From Bacillus siamensis KCTC 13613 (GTDB lineage: Bacteria > Bacillota > Bacilli > Bacillales > Bacillaceae): a stretch of 64,000 nt of DNA. The position numbers and the translations under genes are program-made. The notes under the pieces are model-generated. The model saw nothing but the letters and a program-made list of their open reading frames with translations. It had not been told where the DNA came from and did not search any database. Location: assembly GCF_000262045.1 (NCBI RefSeq), contig NZ_AJVF01000042.1, forward strand, positions 124,001-188,000. The letters run 5' to 3'. This document shows positions 16,415 to 25,522 of this stretch, piece after piece. Each line of letters opens with the position of its first letter. Within the stretch, counting starts at the first letter, position 1.

Positions 16415-17641
16415 ATGGCTGATATTCTTCTTGTTGATATGCAATCGTTTTATGCGTCTGTGGAAAAAGCGGAAGCGCCTCATCTTAAAAACCGGCCCGT
16501 CATTGTCTCGGGAGATCCCGAAAGACGCAGCGGCGTCGTGCTTGCGGCTTGTCCGCTCGCCAAACGATACGGCGTAAAAAATGCTGAACGGCTGGGGGAA
16601 GCGCAGGCCAAATGTCCAGACGCCGTTATCATCCGGCCGCGGATGCAGCGGTATATTGATGTTTCCGTTATGATTACCGAGCTGTTCGAGCGGTATACCG
16701 ATCTTGTAGAACCCTACTCCATCGATGAGCAGTTTCTCGACGTGACCGGGAGCAGGCGGCTGTTCGGTGATCCTTTTACAATCGCCAAAAACATTCAACA
16801 AGCGATTATGCGTGAATTCGGAATTTATGCCCGTGTCGGCATCGGGCCGAATAAGGCGCTTGCGAAAATGGCTTGCGACCATTTTGCCAAAAAAAACGCA
16901 TCCGGCATTTACAGATTGGATATGTCAAATATCAGGCAGGATCTGTGGCCGCTGCCGGTCGGAAAATTATTCGGCATCGGAAAACGGATGGAGCATCATT
17001 TAAGGCGGATGGGCATCAGCACGATCGGCGGGCTTGCCGCGCATCCTCCCGAACTGCTGAAAAAGCGCTGGGGCATTAACGGCGAATTGCTTCAGCGGAC
17101 AGCCCGCGGCATCGATCCCTCTCCGGTCACCGTCAACACGCACAGCCGGCAAAAAGCGATCGGCCATAACATGACCCTTCCGAGAGACTACAGCCGCTTT
17201 GAGGATATCAAAGTCGTATTGCTGGAGTTAAGCGAAGAAGTGGCCCGCCGCGCCCGTTTTAAACAATACATCGGCCATACGGTTTCAGTCAGCATCAGGG
17301 GCGCCGATTTTGATTTCCCTTCAGGTTTTCACAGACAGAAAAAGCTCGTCTCTCCGACCAATTTCGGAATGGATATTTTTAAAACGGCGGTCAAGCTCTT
17401 CAAAGAGCACTGGAACGGGGAGCCCGTCCGCAGCGCCGGCGTCGCCCTTTCCCAGCTGGAGCCCTGTGATTATGTTCAGCTGAGCCTGTTCGATGCCCAG
17501 GAAAAAAAGATCAGTCTCGGCAAAGTATTGGATGATATCCATGAGCGGTACGGCCCTGCGTCGCTGCTCCATGCCGTGTCGCTGACAGAGGCCGGCCAAG
17601 CCTTTCACCGGGCTGAAAAAATCGGCGGGCATTACAAATAA
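16415..17641 (+). CDS. polYB: Y-family DNA polymerase PolY2 (YqjW)
   Basis: Translesion polymerase of 408 residues, a DinB/UmuC-like protein expressed in the SOS response. Family landmarks: ILLVDMQSFYASVEKAE with the first catalytic Asp and steric-gate aromatics, YSIDEQFLDVTGSRRLFGDP with the Asp–Glu pair, VGIGPNKALAKMACDHFAK, and the HhH segment PVGKLFGIGKRMEHHLRRMGI. The little-finger domain follows (about 240–350). It starts at the ATG of 16415, 6–8 nt after GGAGG; the frame upstream to 16277 is not coding because the LexA box lies in it. Fourteen nt separate it from the yolD-like gene. Confidence 0.95.
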   Translation: MADILLVDMQSFYASVEKAEAPHLKNRPVIVSGDPERRSGVVLAACPLAKRYGVKNAERLGEAQAKCPDAVIIRPRMQRYIDVSVMITELFERYTDLVEPYSIDEQFLDVTGSRRLFGDPFTIAKNIQQAIMREFGIYARVGIGPNKALAKMACDHFAKKNASGIYRLDMSNIRQDLWPLPVGKLFGIGKRMEHHLRRMGISTIGGLAAHPPELLKKRWGINGELLQRTARGIDPSPVTVNTHSRQKAIGHNMTLPRDYSRFEDIKVVLLELSEEVARRARFKQYIGHTVSVSIRGADFDFPSGFHRQKKLVSPTNFGMDIFKTAVKLFKEHWNGEPVRSAGVALSQLEPCDYVQLSLFDAQEKKISLGKVLDDIHERYGPASLLHAVSLTEAGQAFHRAEKIGGHYK

Positions 17642-17655
17642 TTGAGGTGATATAC

Positions 17656-18000
17656 ATGAATCCGAACAAATTAACACCCGGATATAATGTCATGTGGGAG
17701 TCAAGCCGGATGATGCTCCCCGAACACCGGGAGCAGCTGCTTGCAAAGAAACGAAAAGAACGGGAATTCCGGCCGCCGGAACTGAGCGAAGAGCAAATGA
17801 ACGACATGAACCGCATCATTGCGGCGGCGATTGAAGAAGACAGGGCCATCTCAGTCATCTACGCTTCCGCACACGGCCCCCGCCGGTTTTGGGGATGGGT
17901 AAAACAAGTGAAGCATGACGAAAAGCGTTTAAAAATCATAAACGATGAAGATGCGTTAACCCTGCCGTTTCATCTTATTCTCTCAGCTGAACTGGAATAA
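17656..18000 (+). CDS. yqjX: YolD-like protein YqjX, partner of PolY2
   Basis: A 114-residue protein with the YolD-like domain that typically lies beside Y-family polymerase genes in Bacillus. It begins MNPNKLTPGYNVMWESSRMM, followed by LPEHREQLLAKKRKEREF and PPELSEEQMNDMNRIIAAAI; the C-terminal half (VIYASAHGPRRFWGWVKQV) resembles the family's small beta fold. The function of YolD proteins is not settled; a role modulating the polymerase is inferred from gene pairing. ATG at 17656 follows TTGAGGTG. It belongs to the same SOS operon as polYB. Confidence 0.88.
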   Translation: MNPNKLTPGYNVMWESSRMMLPEHREQLLAKKRKEREFRPPELSEEQMNDMNRIIAAAIEEDRAISVIYASAHGPRRFWGWVKQVKHDEKRLKIINDEDALTLPFHLILSAELE

Positions 18001-18101
18001 AAGAACCTAAAGCGGCCTGACAGAAAATATGATAGAAGAGTGGGAGGATCACATGATATTTAGTAGAATAAGGATGAATGATAAGAATAGGAGAATATAC
18101 G

Positions 18102-18308
18102 ATGGATCAATTTGTAGAAAAAATGCTGGGACAGGCCCTCCGCCAGTATGGACGGAATGTGTCGACAGATCCGCTGAGCCCCTATGAAAAACAGAGTTTG
18201 AAAAAAGCTTTGGAAGAAAGAAGGAACGAAGAACCCGATGAGGACCTCCATGCCCATGTAGAAGATATTATCTACGATTATGTCACCAATCAGGGGCAGT
18301 TCTCCTGA
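18102..18308 (+). CDS. yqzH: small protein YqzH
   Basis: A 68-residue soluble acidic protein of unknown function, MDQFVEKMLGQALRQYGRNV through EDIIYDYVTNQGQFS. It is almost identical to the B. subtilis YqzH I remember and is in the same place after yqjX. The ATG at 18102 has an AGGAGA SD 8–9 nt upstream; the earlier in-frame start at 18078 lacks one. Confidence 0.88.
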   Translation: MDQFVEKMLGQALRQYGRNVSTDPLSPYEKQSLKKALEERRNEEPDEDLHAHVEDIIYDYVTNQGQFS

Positions 18309-18310
18309 CA

Positions 18311-18347
18311 CGGACGTTTATGCGCCGGGCGATAAGGGAAACGTCCG
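18311..18347. other. inverted repeat between yqzH and the AI-2E permease gene
   Basis: CGGACGTTT (18311–18319) and AAACGTCCG (18339–18347) form a perfect 9-bp stem with a 19-base loop. No T run follows, so it is not a clear terminator. It might be a protein-binding site or part of a leader. Confidence 0.4.
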
Positions 18348-18383
18348 AGAGTAAACCCTTAAAGATTGCGTGGTGTGCAGAAT

Positions 18384-19454
18384 ATGCCTGTCGGGCCTTA
18401 TTTCAAGATCGGCTATGCCGTTCTTCTGTTATTTCTCATCATTTATCTCGGAACATTAATAGACTTTTTGTTCCAGCCTGTTGTGATTACGGTTAAAACC
18501 TTGTTTCCGCCCATTGTGTTATCGGGCGTCCTTTACTATTTGTGCCGCCCGCTCGTCACAGTGCTGCATGCGAAATTAAAGCTGCCTGAAGGAATCGCAA
18601 TTTTAGCGATTTATGCGGGAACAGCCGGCCTTTTTGTCCTCTTCCTTTACACGGCGGGCCCTGCCGTTCAAAAACAGTTTACAGCCTTCACAGATCACAT
18701 TCCCGAGCTTTCCGCAAAAGCTGAAAATTGGATTGGGCATCTCCAGGACAGTAAATGGTTTTCCCGGCTTCAGCATGAGGATTCCTTCAAAAAATTAGCA
18801 GACAAAGCTGCAAATTATTCCGGTTCAATCGCTGATTCTCTCAGCAGCCTGGCCGGTGCGGCTGCCAATGCCGCCATCACCGCCGCCATTATTCCGTTTG
18901 CGCTGTATTACATGTTAAAAGAAGGAAATAAAGCGCCCCGGCGGCTGCTCCGGCTTCTTCCGGAAAAACATCAAAAGGAAGGAAAACAAATCCTTCGGGA
19001 CATGGATGAGGCTCTCAGTTCATACATACAAGGACAGCTGCTCGTCAGTTTCTGTGTCGGCGTTCTCGTCACGATCGGCTATTTCATCATCGGGCTCGAT
19101 TATCCGCTCGTTCTGGGCGCGTTCGCCATGGTGACAAACCTGATTCCGTTTATCGGACCTTGGATCGGCACATTTCCCGGAGTCATTGTCGGATTGTTCG
19201 ATTCACCGACCGAGGCGGTGCTTGTGATTACGGTTGTCGTCATTGTCCAGCAGCTTGAAAGCCAACTGATTTCCCCGCAAATTATGGGCCGGAAGCTGGA
19301 CATTCACCCGCTGACCATCATTTTTCTTCTGCTGGCCGCCGGCAAATTCTCGGGTATTGCCGGGATGCTGCTGGCCATTCCGGGATATGCGGCCGCAAAG
19401 GTGATCATAAGCCACATGCAGAAACTGTTCATACTCAGAAAAAAACAAGGCTAG
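18384..19454 (+). CDS. AI-2E family (DUF20) membrane permease
   Basis: A 356-residue integral membrane protein of the AI-2E/UPF0118 family. Members are proposed transporters and some act in Na+/H+ exchange; this one's substrate is unknown. Several hydrophobic segments are visible: near 12–32 (IGYAVLLLFLIIYLGTLIDF), 38–58, 68–92, 155–175 (AAITAAIIPFALYYMLKEG) and a C-terminal cluster from 220 on (LLVSFCVGVLVTIGYFIIGL; LVLGAFAMVTNLIPFIGPWIG). PFIGPWIG and SQLISPQIMG-K are family signatures. The ATG at 18384 is 8 nt from GTGGTG; a TTG at 18366 is possible. I recall an MFS gene (yqjV) at this locus in B. subtilis 168, so gene content differs here. Confidence 0.88.
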   Translation: MPVGPYFKIGYAVLLLFLIIYLGTLIDFLFQPVVITVKTLFPPIVLSGVLYYLCRPLVTVLHAKLKLPEGIAILAIYAGTAGLFVLFLYTAGPAVQKQFTAFTDHIPELSAKAENWIGHLQDSKWFSRLQHEDSFKKLADKAANYSGSIADSLSSLAGAAANAAITAAIIPFALYYMLKEGNKAPRRLLRLLPEKHQKEGKQILRDMDEALSSYIQGQLLVSFCVGVLVTIGYFIIGLDYPLVLGAFAMVTNLIPFIGPWIGTFPGVIVGLFDSPTEAVLVITVVVIVQQLESQLISPQIMGRKLDIHPLTIIFLLLAAGKFSGIAGMLLAIPGYAAAKVIISHMQKLFILRKKQG

Positions 19455-19516
19455 AGAGAACTAAAATGAAAAATGGCGGGCTCAGAGAAGCGCCCGCCGC
19501 ACACGGAGGTAAAATG

Positions 19517-19684
19517 ATGAACATCGGTGATGTCATTTTTCAATTGATTTCATTCGCCGCAGCCGCGGTTTTCCTGTTTGCCGTGATATATGTATTCAGA
19601 AGCTTGAACAAGCGCCGCATACAATTGGACAGAATCGAAAAGAAACTCGACGCGCTGCGCGAAGAAAAAAACGAAAAGGTATAG
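19517..19684 (+). CDS. small DUF4083-like membrane protein
   Basis: About 55 residues starting MNIGDVIFQLISFAAAAVFL, one transmembrane segment (about 5–27), then a basic amphipathic tail RSLNKRRIQLDRIEKKLDAL. This layout, with N-terminal (I/L)GDVIFQL and a C-terminal IEKKLD, matches the small DUF4083 family; function unknown. Two adjacent ATGs (19514, 19517) follow GGAGGTAA; 19517 is better spaced. It follows the permease by 62 nt and may be cotranscribed; yqjU of B. subtilis may be the counterpart, which I cannot confirm. Confidence 0.75.
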   Translation: MNIGDVIFQLISFAAAAVFLFAVIYVFRSLNKRRIQLDRIEKKLDALREEKNEKV

Positions 19685-19685
19685 T

Positions 19686-20084
19686 TCATTCAGAATCAGA
19701 GGCAGGAGCAGCCAGCTCCACCTTTATCCGATCCGGGTCCTCCGTGTATACGGCGTAATGCGTGCTTCCGCCTGCATATGGATGGCGGTCCCTGTAAAGC
19801 ACGGGGCATCCTCTGGCAAGCAGCTTTTCTGTCATCTCGTCAACCTGCTCTCTTGATGAAGCATGAAAAGCCAGATGGTTCAGCCCGACCCGGCATCTGT
19901 GGTACTCCGGTGTTAAAAAACGCTCCTTTGTCTGGACAAGCACAACATAAAATCCTGCGTTTTTCCAGCTGATGCCGGAGTCCCAATTTTGAAATTCCCT
20001 ATAACCGAGCTCACCTAAAAACCATCCCCAAAACCGGGCGGAGGCTTTCAAGTCAGATACATACAATTCAATATGATGCATCAT
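19686..20084 (-). CDS. yqjT: glyoxalase/bleomycin-resistance fold protein YqjT
   Basis: A 132-residue vicinal-oxygen-chelate protein. It starts MMHHIELYVSDLKASARFWG, with the metal-ligand His near the N-terminus, HLAFHASSREQVDEM in the middle and HYAVYTEDPDRIKVELAAP at the end. The lyase, dioxygenase or resistance activity cannot be told from sequence. The ATG at 20084 is about 10 nt after GGAGG; the next ATG (20081) is possible. It lies 21 nt downstream of coaA on the same strand and converges on the small membrane gene, the stops being 1 nt apart. Confidence 0.88.
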   Translation of the reverse strand: MMHHIELYVSDLKASARFWGWFLGELGYREFQNWDSGISWKNAGFYVVLVQTKERFLTPEYHRCRVGLNHLAFHASSREQVDEMTEKLLARGCPVLYRDRHPYAGGSTHYAVYTEDPDRIKVELAAPASDSE

Positions 20085-20105
20085 AATATTGGCTTCCTCC
20101 TTACA

Positions 20106-21065
20106 TCACACACGCCTTACCAGCACCTCTTCAACTTTATGGCCGTCACCTTTTCTCAAAATCAAATCCGACCTGAATTTTGTCGGCAGAATATTTTCAT
20201 ACAGATTCGGACGGTTGACGCTCTCCCAAATGGAGGCGGCCATGGTATCCGCTTCTGCATCAGATAAATCCTTAAATTTATGAAAATAAGAGGCCGGATC
20301 CTGAAAAGCGGTTTCCCTCAAAAGACGGAAACGCTCCAAATACCACGTGAAAATCCGGCTTTCTTCAGCATCCACATAAATCGAAAAATCAAAGAAATCC
20401 GATACAAAAATCCGCGGATTTTCCCTGTCGTCCTCTAAGGTCGGCGACTGCAGGACGTTGATTCCTTCGATAATAACGATATCCGCACCTTCGACCACTT
20501 CGACGGCGCCCTCTTCCCTGTCATAAGTAAGATGGGAATATACGGGCGCCTCCACTCTCTCTTTCCCTGATTTTATATCATTCAGAAACTCAAGCAGCGC
20601 TTTCACGTCGTAACTTTCCGGGAATCCCTTTCTGGACAGAAGGTTTTTCCTTTTTAATTCCGCCGTCGGATACAAGAACCCGTCAGTTGTCACCAGGCTC
20701 ACCTTCGGCCTGTCGGGCAGACGGGAAAGAAGCTTTTGCAAAATTCTTGCGGTGGTGCTTTTGCCGACGGCGACGCTGCCCGCGATTCCGATGATAAACG
20801 GGATTTTGGCTGAATGCGGATGCTTCAAAAACACGTTGACATGCTGATTACGTTTTGCGGCAGACGTGACATGAAGATGGAGCAGTCGCACAAGCGGAAT
20901 ATAAATCGTTTCTACTTCTTCCACCGATAGGTAGTCATTCAGCCCCTCTACGGCCTTGGCTTCTTCTTCTGAAACGGCAATGGAAAGATGACCGCCGAAT
21001 CCGGCCCAAGACTCGCGGCTGTGCTGCGTGTACAATGTATGTAAGTTCAATTCTTTACTTTTCAC
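20106..21065 (-). CDS. coaA: pantothenate kinase (type I)
   Basis: Catalyses the first step of coenzyme A synthesis: ATP plus pantothenate to 4'-phosphopantothenate. The protein has 319 residues, full length. P-loop: IIGIAGSVAVGKSTTARILQ. Other family motifs: VTTDGFLYP, SRKGFPESYD, PVYSHLTYD and VIIEGINVLQ. The start is GTG (complement of 21063–21065). CoA supply is directly relevant to the adjacent polyketide pathway, but linkage is that of the normal B. subtilis chromosome. Confidence 0.96.
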   Translation of the reverse strand: MKSKELNLHTLYTQHSRESWAGFGGHLSIAVSEEEAKAVEGLNDYLSVEEVETIYIPLVRLLHLHVTSAAKRNQHVNVFLKHPHSAKIPFIIGIAGSVAVGKSTTARILQKLLSRLPDRPKVSLVTTDGFLYPTAELKRKNLLSRKGFPESYDVKALLEFLNDIKSGKERVEAPVYSHLTYDREEGAVEVVEGADIVIIEGINVLQSPTLEDDRENPRIFVSDFFDFSIYVDAEESRIFTWYLERFRLLRETAFQDPASYFHKFKDLSDAEADTMAASIWESVNRPNLYENILPTKFRSDLILRKGDGHKVEEVLVRRV

Positions 21066-21107
21066 AATTCACACCAATCTCTCTGTATGGCTTTCCGGTA
21101 AAAAAAC

Positions 21108-21128
21108 AAACGCTTACAAAGATTGTAA
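21108..21128 (-). promoter_or_regulatory. AT-rich hairpin with cre-like core between dsdA and coaA
   Basis: On the minus strand TTACAA-TCT-TTGTAA forms a small hairpin followed by a T-rich stretch, a weak terminator candidate after dsdA. Its right half runs into TGTAAGCGTT, the core of a cre box (11 of 14 overall). Either role is uncertain. Confidence 0.3.
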
Positions 21129-21140
21129 CGGAAAACCGCT

Positions 21141-22490
21141 TCACTGTCTGCCCATTTTTTTCGCAAATGAGGAACCGATCTTGCTGTACTCTTCCATTTC
21201 CTTCTCCGGAACCATGCTCCCGCCGGTGCTCCACACAAGGTGCACAGCATTTTCCATCTCAATCCCCCGCTCTTTTATGTAACGGTTTCCCGCTTCAGTC
21301 TGAACGAACTTGACAGCTCCTGCCATGCCGGCGAGGGCAGAAGGCTCAAGGCTCTTATTCTCAGCCGTTCTTAATTGATAGAGCAGCGAAAAAAGCGTGC
21401 CGTCATCGGCGGTATAACAGCCGCTGAGTATAGGTTCCATCAGGGGGCCGGCCAGTCCGGACGGCCTTCCCACCGCAAGTCCGTCGGCGGCCGTTTGATT
21501 ATCAAGACCGATATCCTGCACGCTGATTCCGTCATGCAAGCCGGAAAACAGGCCCAACAGCATACACGGTGAATGCGTCGGCTCACCGAAAAAAATATGG
21601 ACATGTTCGCCATAGATCAGCTTTAGCGCGAGCGCGACGCCGCCCGGTCCTCCTCCGACCCCGCACGGCAGATAGACGAAAAGCGGCTCATCTGCAGCAG
21701 GCTTAATGTTCATTTGATCCAGCTGCTTTTTTACACGGCTTCCCGCAACTGCATACCCCAAAAACAGATCTCGGGAATGCTCATCATCAATAAAATAACA
21801 ATAAGGGTCCTGCTCCGCCTGAATGCGCCCTTCTTTGACAGCCAGACTGTAGTCTGCTTCGTATTCGATGACCCGAACCCCTTTTTCCCGGAGCAGCTCT
21901 TTTTTCCACTGCTTGGCGTCACTGGACATATGCACGGTCACACAAAAACCGAGCTTCGCGCCGATTATGCCGATACTCAAACCTAAATTGCCCGTAGAAC
22001 CGACGGCTATAGAATATTTCGAGAAAAAAGCGGTAAACCGTTCCTCAGTCAATATGCTGTAATCGTCGTCTGCTGAGAGCATTCCCGCTTTTACCGCGAG
22101 ATCTTCGGCATGCTTCAGCACTTCGTAAATCCCGCCGCGCGCTTTAATGGAACCGGAAATCGGAAGTTCATGGTCGCACTTCAAAAGCAGGCGCCCGGGG
22201 AAAGCCTGAGCGGATCTGTGTTCCAGACGCTTCTTCATTTCATTAATCAAGACAAGCGGAGATTCAATGAGGCCCCCCGCCTCTTCCGTCTCCGGAAAAG
22301 CCGACGCGATATAAGGCGCAAACCGGCGCAGCCTTTCTTCCGCTTCGGCAATCTCCTTTTTCCATTCAGCGCCATGTTTTACTGGATCATCGGTTTTATG
22401 CGGGTTGATCCAAAATACTTCCCGCGCCTCCGCCATTTGTCTGACTAAAGGCTCTTCCATCAATGCCGTGCGTATATCCCGATCGGACAT
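21141..22490 (-). CDS. dsdA: D-serine ammonia-lyase (D-serine dehydratase)
   Basis: PLP enzyme of 449 residues that converts D-serine to pyruvate and ammonia. The PLP-Schiff-base lysine is in [17 protein letters not shown], and the phosphate-binding glycines in [37 protein letters not shown] is also characteristic. It starts at the ATG complementary to 22488–22490, with GGGGGAGA as SD, 17 nt after yqjQ. Synteny is that of yqjR of B. subtilis. It likely protects against, or uses, D-serine. Confidence 0.95.
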   Translation of the reverse strand: MSDRDIRTALMEEPLVRQMAEAREVFWINPHKTDDPVKHGAEWKKEIAEAEERLRRFAPYIASAFPETEEAGGLIESPLVLINEMKKRLEHRSAQAFPGRLLLKCDHELPISGSIKARGGIYEVLKHAEDLAVKAGMLSADDDYSILTEERFTAFFSKYSIAVGSTGNLGLSIGIIGAKLGFCVTVHMSSDAKQWKKELLREKGVRVIEYEADYSLAVKEGRIQAEQDPYCYFIDDEHSRDLFLGYAVAGSRVKKQLDQMNIKPAADEPLFVYLPCGVGGGPGGVALALKLIYGEHVHIFFGEPTHSPCMLLGLFSGLHDGISVQDIGLDNQTAADGLAVGRPSGLAGPLMEPILSGCYTADDGTLFSLLYQLRTAENKSLEPSALAGMAGAVKFVQTEAGNRYIKERGIEMENAVHLVWSTGGSMVPEKEMEEYSKIGSSFAKKMGRQ

Positions 22491-22507
22491 TTACTGTCTC
22501 CCCCTTG

Positions 22508-23284
22508 TTACTTTTTCTTTAATGCGCGGCCGGCCAGTTTTTCTGTAAACGATGGGAAAAGCTGATACAGCTTCGTCCCGAAACTCATCCATCGCGGAAG
22601 ATTCATTTCCCGTTTATCCGTCAAAATCACGGACGTAATGCGCTTTGCCACATGGTCGGCATCAAGCATCCATCTGCCGACGCTTTTCACATAACCGCCC
22701 TCTTTATCTGCAATTGTAAAGAAGTCTGTTTTGATCGGGCCGGGATTAACCGTTGTCACAGCTACACCTGAACCGGCCAGCTCGAGCCGCAGCGCATTGG
22801 AATACCCTAAAACGGCGTGTTTCGTAGCAGAATAAAGGCTTGATTTCGGTGTCGCCAGTTTGCCGGCCTGTGAAGCGATATTGATAATATGGCCGCTTTT
22901 GGCGTGAAGCATCACCGGAAGACAGGCTTTCGTACAGGCAATTAATCCGAATACATTGACTTCAAACATCGCCTTCATATCATCCAAAGATGCATCAGCG
23001 GCAGTTTCAAAAATGCCGAACCCGGCGTTATTGATTAATACATCAACATGACCGATCAAACGCCTTACGTTTTCAGCCTCTTCTGCATGCCGGACGTCAA
23101 ACGGAATGACATCACACTGTCCGCCCCGCGCGGTAATCGTTTTTTTCACTTCCTGCAAGCGGTCCTCCCGCCTTGCGGATAAAAAAACATGAGCCCCTTC
23201 TGCCGCACAGGAATATGCAAGCCGTTCGCCGAGTCCGCCGGATGCCCCGGTGATCCAAATCCGCTTATCCGTTAATCTGCCCAT
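22508..23284 (-). CDS. yqjQ: short-chain dehydrogenase YqjQ
   Basis: Classical NADP-type SDR of 258 residues, substrate unknown. The cofactor loop is [15 protein letters not shown], followed by [13 protein letters not shown]; the catalytic triad is Ser in [11 protein letters not shown] and Tyr–Lys in [14 protein letters not shown] hydrophobic C-terminus with basic residues (AGRALKKK) may touch the membrane. I chose the ATG complementary to 23282–23284, which has AAGGGGTG as SD; the GTG at 23293 would overlap the SD and the yqjP stop. Probably cotranscribed with yqjP. Confidence 0.93.
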   Translation of the reverse strand: MGRLTDKRIWITGASGGLGERLAYSCAAEGAHVFLSARREDRLQEVKKTITARGGQCDVIPFDVRHAEEAENVRRLIGHVDVLINNAGFGIFETAADASLDDMKAMFEVNVFGLIACTKACLPVMLHAKSGHIINIASQAGKLATPKSSLYSATKHAVLGYSNALRLELAGSGVAVTTVNPGPIKTDFFTIADKEGGYVKSVGRWMLDADHVAKRITSVILTDKREMNLPRWMSFGTKLYQLFPSFTEKLAGRALKKK

Positions 23285-23289
23285 TTCCT

Positions 23290-24249
23290 TCACCCCTTCA
23301 CAGCTTTAAACATCAGAGTATTTCCCGACTGAAAGGATTCGGCCTTCCCTTTTGCAGCCAGCACGTCAAGATGGCCGATCGTTTCTGACATCGTTAAAAA
23401 TAATTCATTTTCGTACACAGCCGGAAACAGCCGCCTGCATACTTGGAAAGCCGTCAGCGTTTCCTCTGACAGCAGATGCAGCACATATTCCGCCCGGTTT
23501 TGCTGTTTTTCAAGCCGCCTGTCAGCAGCAGACCTTACGTCTTTCAGCAGCTCGCCGTGTCCCGGATATAAAAGGGACGGGTTGATATCATACAGCCGCT
23601 TCATTGATTTCAAATAGTCCAGCATCGGAGACGTGCGCACGCTCCCCTTTTCCGGAGCTTCCAAAATCGGATTTGTGGAGCTGTTGGACAAAAGCAGATC
23701 GCCGCTGAACATTTCACCGTTTTTTTCATGGTAAAGCGCAATGTGGGAAGCGGCATGCCCCGGGATTTCGAGCACCGTCCAGCCATCCAGCCCGTCAATT
23801 TTTCCGCCTTCTCCCACTGTTTTCGTTAATGGACGGTTTGCAGAAAATAAGTATGACAGCTTAACTGTTTTATGTATGTCTTTATATGTCAGAGGAACGC
23901 CCATTTCTGTCATAAGCGACAGAAAAAAATCCTCCTGCCGGGCGATATACGACTGGTTCTGAGTAATGTACCTGTCATTCAGCGGATGCCCGATTACTTC
24001 CGTATCATCGGAAAAAAGGTGCAGCAAACCTGAATGATCTGCGTGATGATGAGTGAGCACCACCTGATCTATATCTGCTGCAGAAACACCGTGTTCTTTA
24101 AGCTGCATGAAGAGCGATTCAGCCGCTTCCTTTGTATTCGGGCCGCAATCAATGAGGGTTAAGGCTTCATCTTTTACTAAATAAACGATAACGTCGCCGA
24201 CTGCAAACGGAGTCGGTACACGTATCGGAATGATCTTTCTCGCTGCCAT
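23290..24249 (-). CDS. yqjP: metallo-beta-lactamase fold hydrolase YqjP
   Basis: A 319-residue putative metallo-hydrolase of unknown substrate. The zinc-binding motif THHHADHSG (around residue 65–73) is intact. Further ligands are in [24 protein letters not shown] and [11 protein letters not shown]-terminal helical region (about 250–319) resembles the accessory domain of the LACTB2-like branch. ATG complementary to 24247–24249 follows AAGGAGCG. First gene of yqjP–yqjQ; its start is divergent from the proI leader. Confidence 0.93.
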   Translation of the reverse strand: MAARKIIPIRVPTPFAVGDVIVYLVKDEALTLIDCGPNTKEAAESLFMQLKEHGVSAADIDQVVLTHHHADHSGLLHLFSDDTEVIGHPLNDRYITQNQSYIARQEDFFLSLMTEMGVPLTYKDIHKTVKLSYLFSANRPLTKTVGEGGKIDGLDGWTVLEIPGHAASHIALYHEKNGEMFSGDLLLSNSSTNPILEAPEKGSVRTSPMLDYLKSMKRLYDINPSLLYPGHGELLKDVRSAADRRLEKQQNRAEYVLHLLSEETLTAFQVCRRLFPAVYENELFLTMSETIGHLDVLAAKGKAESFQSGNTLMFKAVKG

Positions 24250-24342
24250 ATTTACGCTCCTTCGTTCTTTTCATTCCTGAATACTCATATTTTAGCCTTT
24301 TCTCTTCCCTGTGTCATTATTGCCGTATATCAGAAAAAAAGA

Positions 24343-24372
24343 TTGACATCCCGCTCTGCCGCATAGCATAAT
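24343..24372 (+). promoter_or_regulatory. proI promoter
   Basis: TTGACA (24343–24348) and CATAAT (24367–24372) are 18 bp apart. Transcription should start near 24379 and run through the T-box leader. Confidence 0.65.
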
Positions 24373-24378
24373 GAACAA

Positions 24379-24619
24379 CAAACTAGAAAAAACGGAACGC
24401 GATGACGAGGAACTAGTATATAAACAACGGCAGCAGAGAGCAATGTCCCCGGCTGAAAGACATTGCGGCCCTCTTGTTTACAGAACCTGCCCTCAGAGCG
24501 GTTAGGAAAACCTAAACGTATCCCCTCGTTACGGGATTTGAGCTGAGCACGGCTGATTCGTGCTAATGTAAGGTGGTACCGCGAAACCTTTTCGTCCTTT
24601 TTGACGGGAAGGTTTTTTT
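24379..24619 (+). ncRNA. T-box leader (tRNA-Pro sensing) upstream of proI
   Basis: The conserved T-box AATGTAAGGTGGTACCGCG is at 24565–24583, and a terminator follows. Within Stem I the motif AGAA-CCT-GCC (24483–24491) presents CCU, a proline codon, in the position of the specifier sequence. Uncharged tRNA-Pro should pair with the specifier and the T-box bulge and favour antitermination. B. subtilis proI is controlled by a proline T-box, so this fits. The leader fills the roughly 400-nt gap between yqjP and proI; I see no gene in it. Confidence 0.92.
24585..24619 (+). terminator. T-box attenuator terminator
   Basis: AACCTT (24585–24590) pairs with AAGGTT (24609–24614), with an inner CGTC/GACG stem and seven T at 24613–24619. 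The T-box lies immediately upstream so the antiterminator can compete with it. Confidence 0.85.
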
Positions 24620-24645
24620 GTGTTTTGGAAAGAAGGAGGATTTAT

Positions 24646-25488
24646 ATGAAGAAAATCGGTTTTATCGGAGCCGGATCAATGGCGGAAGCAATGGTGAACG
24701 GACTGCTGCAAAGCGGACTGACGGCCCCCGGGCATATATATATGACAAACCGGTCAAATGACAGCCGGCTTGAAGAACTCCATAAAACGTACGGAGTGAA
24801 ACCGTGCCGGGATAAAGAAGAGTTTTTCAGCAAGACCGACATTATCGTTCTCGCCTTTAAACCGAAAGATGCGGCAGAAAGCATTGAAAACATTCGCGAA
24901 TACGTGAAAGATCAGCTTGTGATTTCCGTCATCGCAGGGCTGACGATTCACACCATTCAGCAATATTTCGGCAGAAAGCTCACCATCATCCGGGCGATGC
25001 CGAATACATCCGCGGCCATTCAGCAATCGGCGACCGGTTTTTCCGCAAGCTCTGAGGCGAGTGAGGCAGAAATCCGGACGGCAAAAGAGCTGCTGGAAAC
25101 AATCGGAGAAGCGTCGCTCTTTGAAGAAAAACACCTTGATGCCGTCACAGCCATCGCCGGAAGCGGCCCCGCCTATGTGTATCGGTATGTCGAAGCGATG
25201 GAAAAAGCCGCCCTTCAAGTCGGTCTGCCGGAAGAAAAGGCAAAAGAGCTGATTTTACAAACCATGGCCGGGGCAACGGAAATGCTCAGAAAAAGCAGCA
25301 AACGACCTGAGCGCCTGCGCAAGGAAATCACAAGCCCTGGCGGCACAACTGAGGCAGGCCTTCGCGCGTTAAACGAGCGCCGCTTTGAAGAAGCCATCAT
25401 TCACTGCATTACAGAAACCGCAGCCCGAAGCGCCGAAATTAAAGAACAATTCGCAGGCTCCGTGCTGCAAAAGACGGACAAATCATAA
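24646..25488 (+). CDS. proI: pyrroline-5-carboxylate reductase ProI
   Basis: Last step of proline synthesis: NADPH-dependent reduction of pyrroline-5-carboxylate to L-proline. The protein has 280 residues. N-terminal Rossmann motif: KKIGFIGAGSMAEAMVNGLL; family segments VLAFKPKDA, RAMPNTSAAIQQS, AIAGSGPAYVYRYVEAM and the signature EITSPGGTTEAGLRAL. The ATG at 24646 follows GAAGGAGGA. It is controlled by the T-box leader, and the dif cluster converges on it, which is the reported position of the difficidin cluster. Confidence 0.96.
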   Translation: MKKIGFIGAGSMAEAMVNGLLQSGLTAPGHIYMTNRSNDSRLEELHKTYGVKPCRDKEEFFSKTDIIVLAFKPKDAAESIENIREYVKDQLVISVIAGLTIHTIQQYFGRKLTIIRAMPNTSAAIQQSATGFSASSEASEAEIRTAKELLETIGEASLFEEKHLDAVTAIAGSGPAYVYRYVEAMEKAALQVGLPEEKAKELILQTMAGATEMLRKSSKRPERLRKEITSPGGTTEAGLRALNERRFEEAIIHCITETAARSAEIKEQFAGSVLQKTDKS

Positions 25489-25515
25489 AGCATGGGGGCT
25501 TCCCATGCTTTTTTC
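25487..25515 (+). terminator. terminator between proI and difO
   Basis: AAAGCATGGG (25487–25496) pairs with CCCATGCTTT (25502–25511), then TTTT: a good terminator for proI. On the minus strand the trailing T run is only three long, so it is a weaker end for the dif operon. Confidence 0.8.
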
Positions 25516-25522
25516 ATTCTGT

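Noticed and set aside
18053..18187. A 44-codon frame with a strong GGGAGGAT SD overlapping yqzH
   Set aside because: It is out of frame with the conserved yqzH, has no recognisable product and yqzH has its own SD. A leader-peptide role cannot be excluded but has no support.
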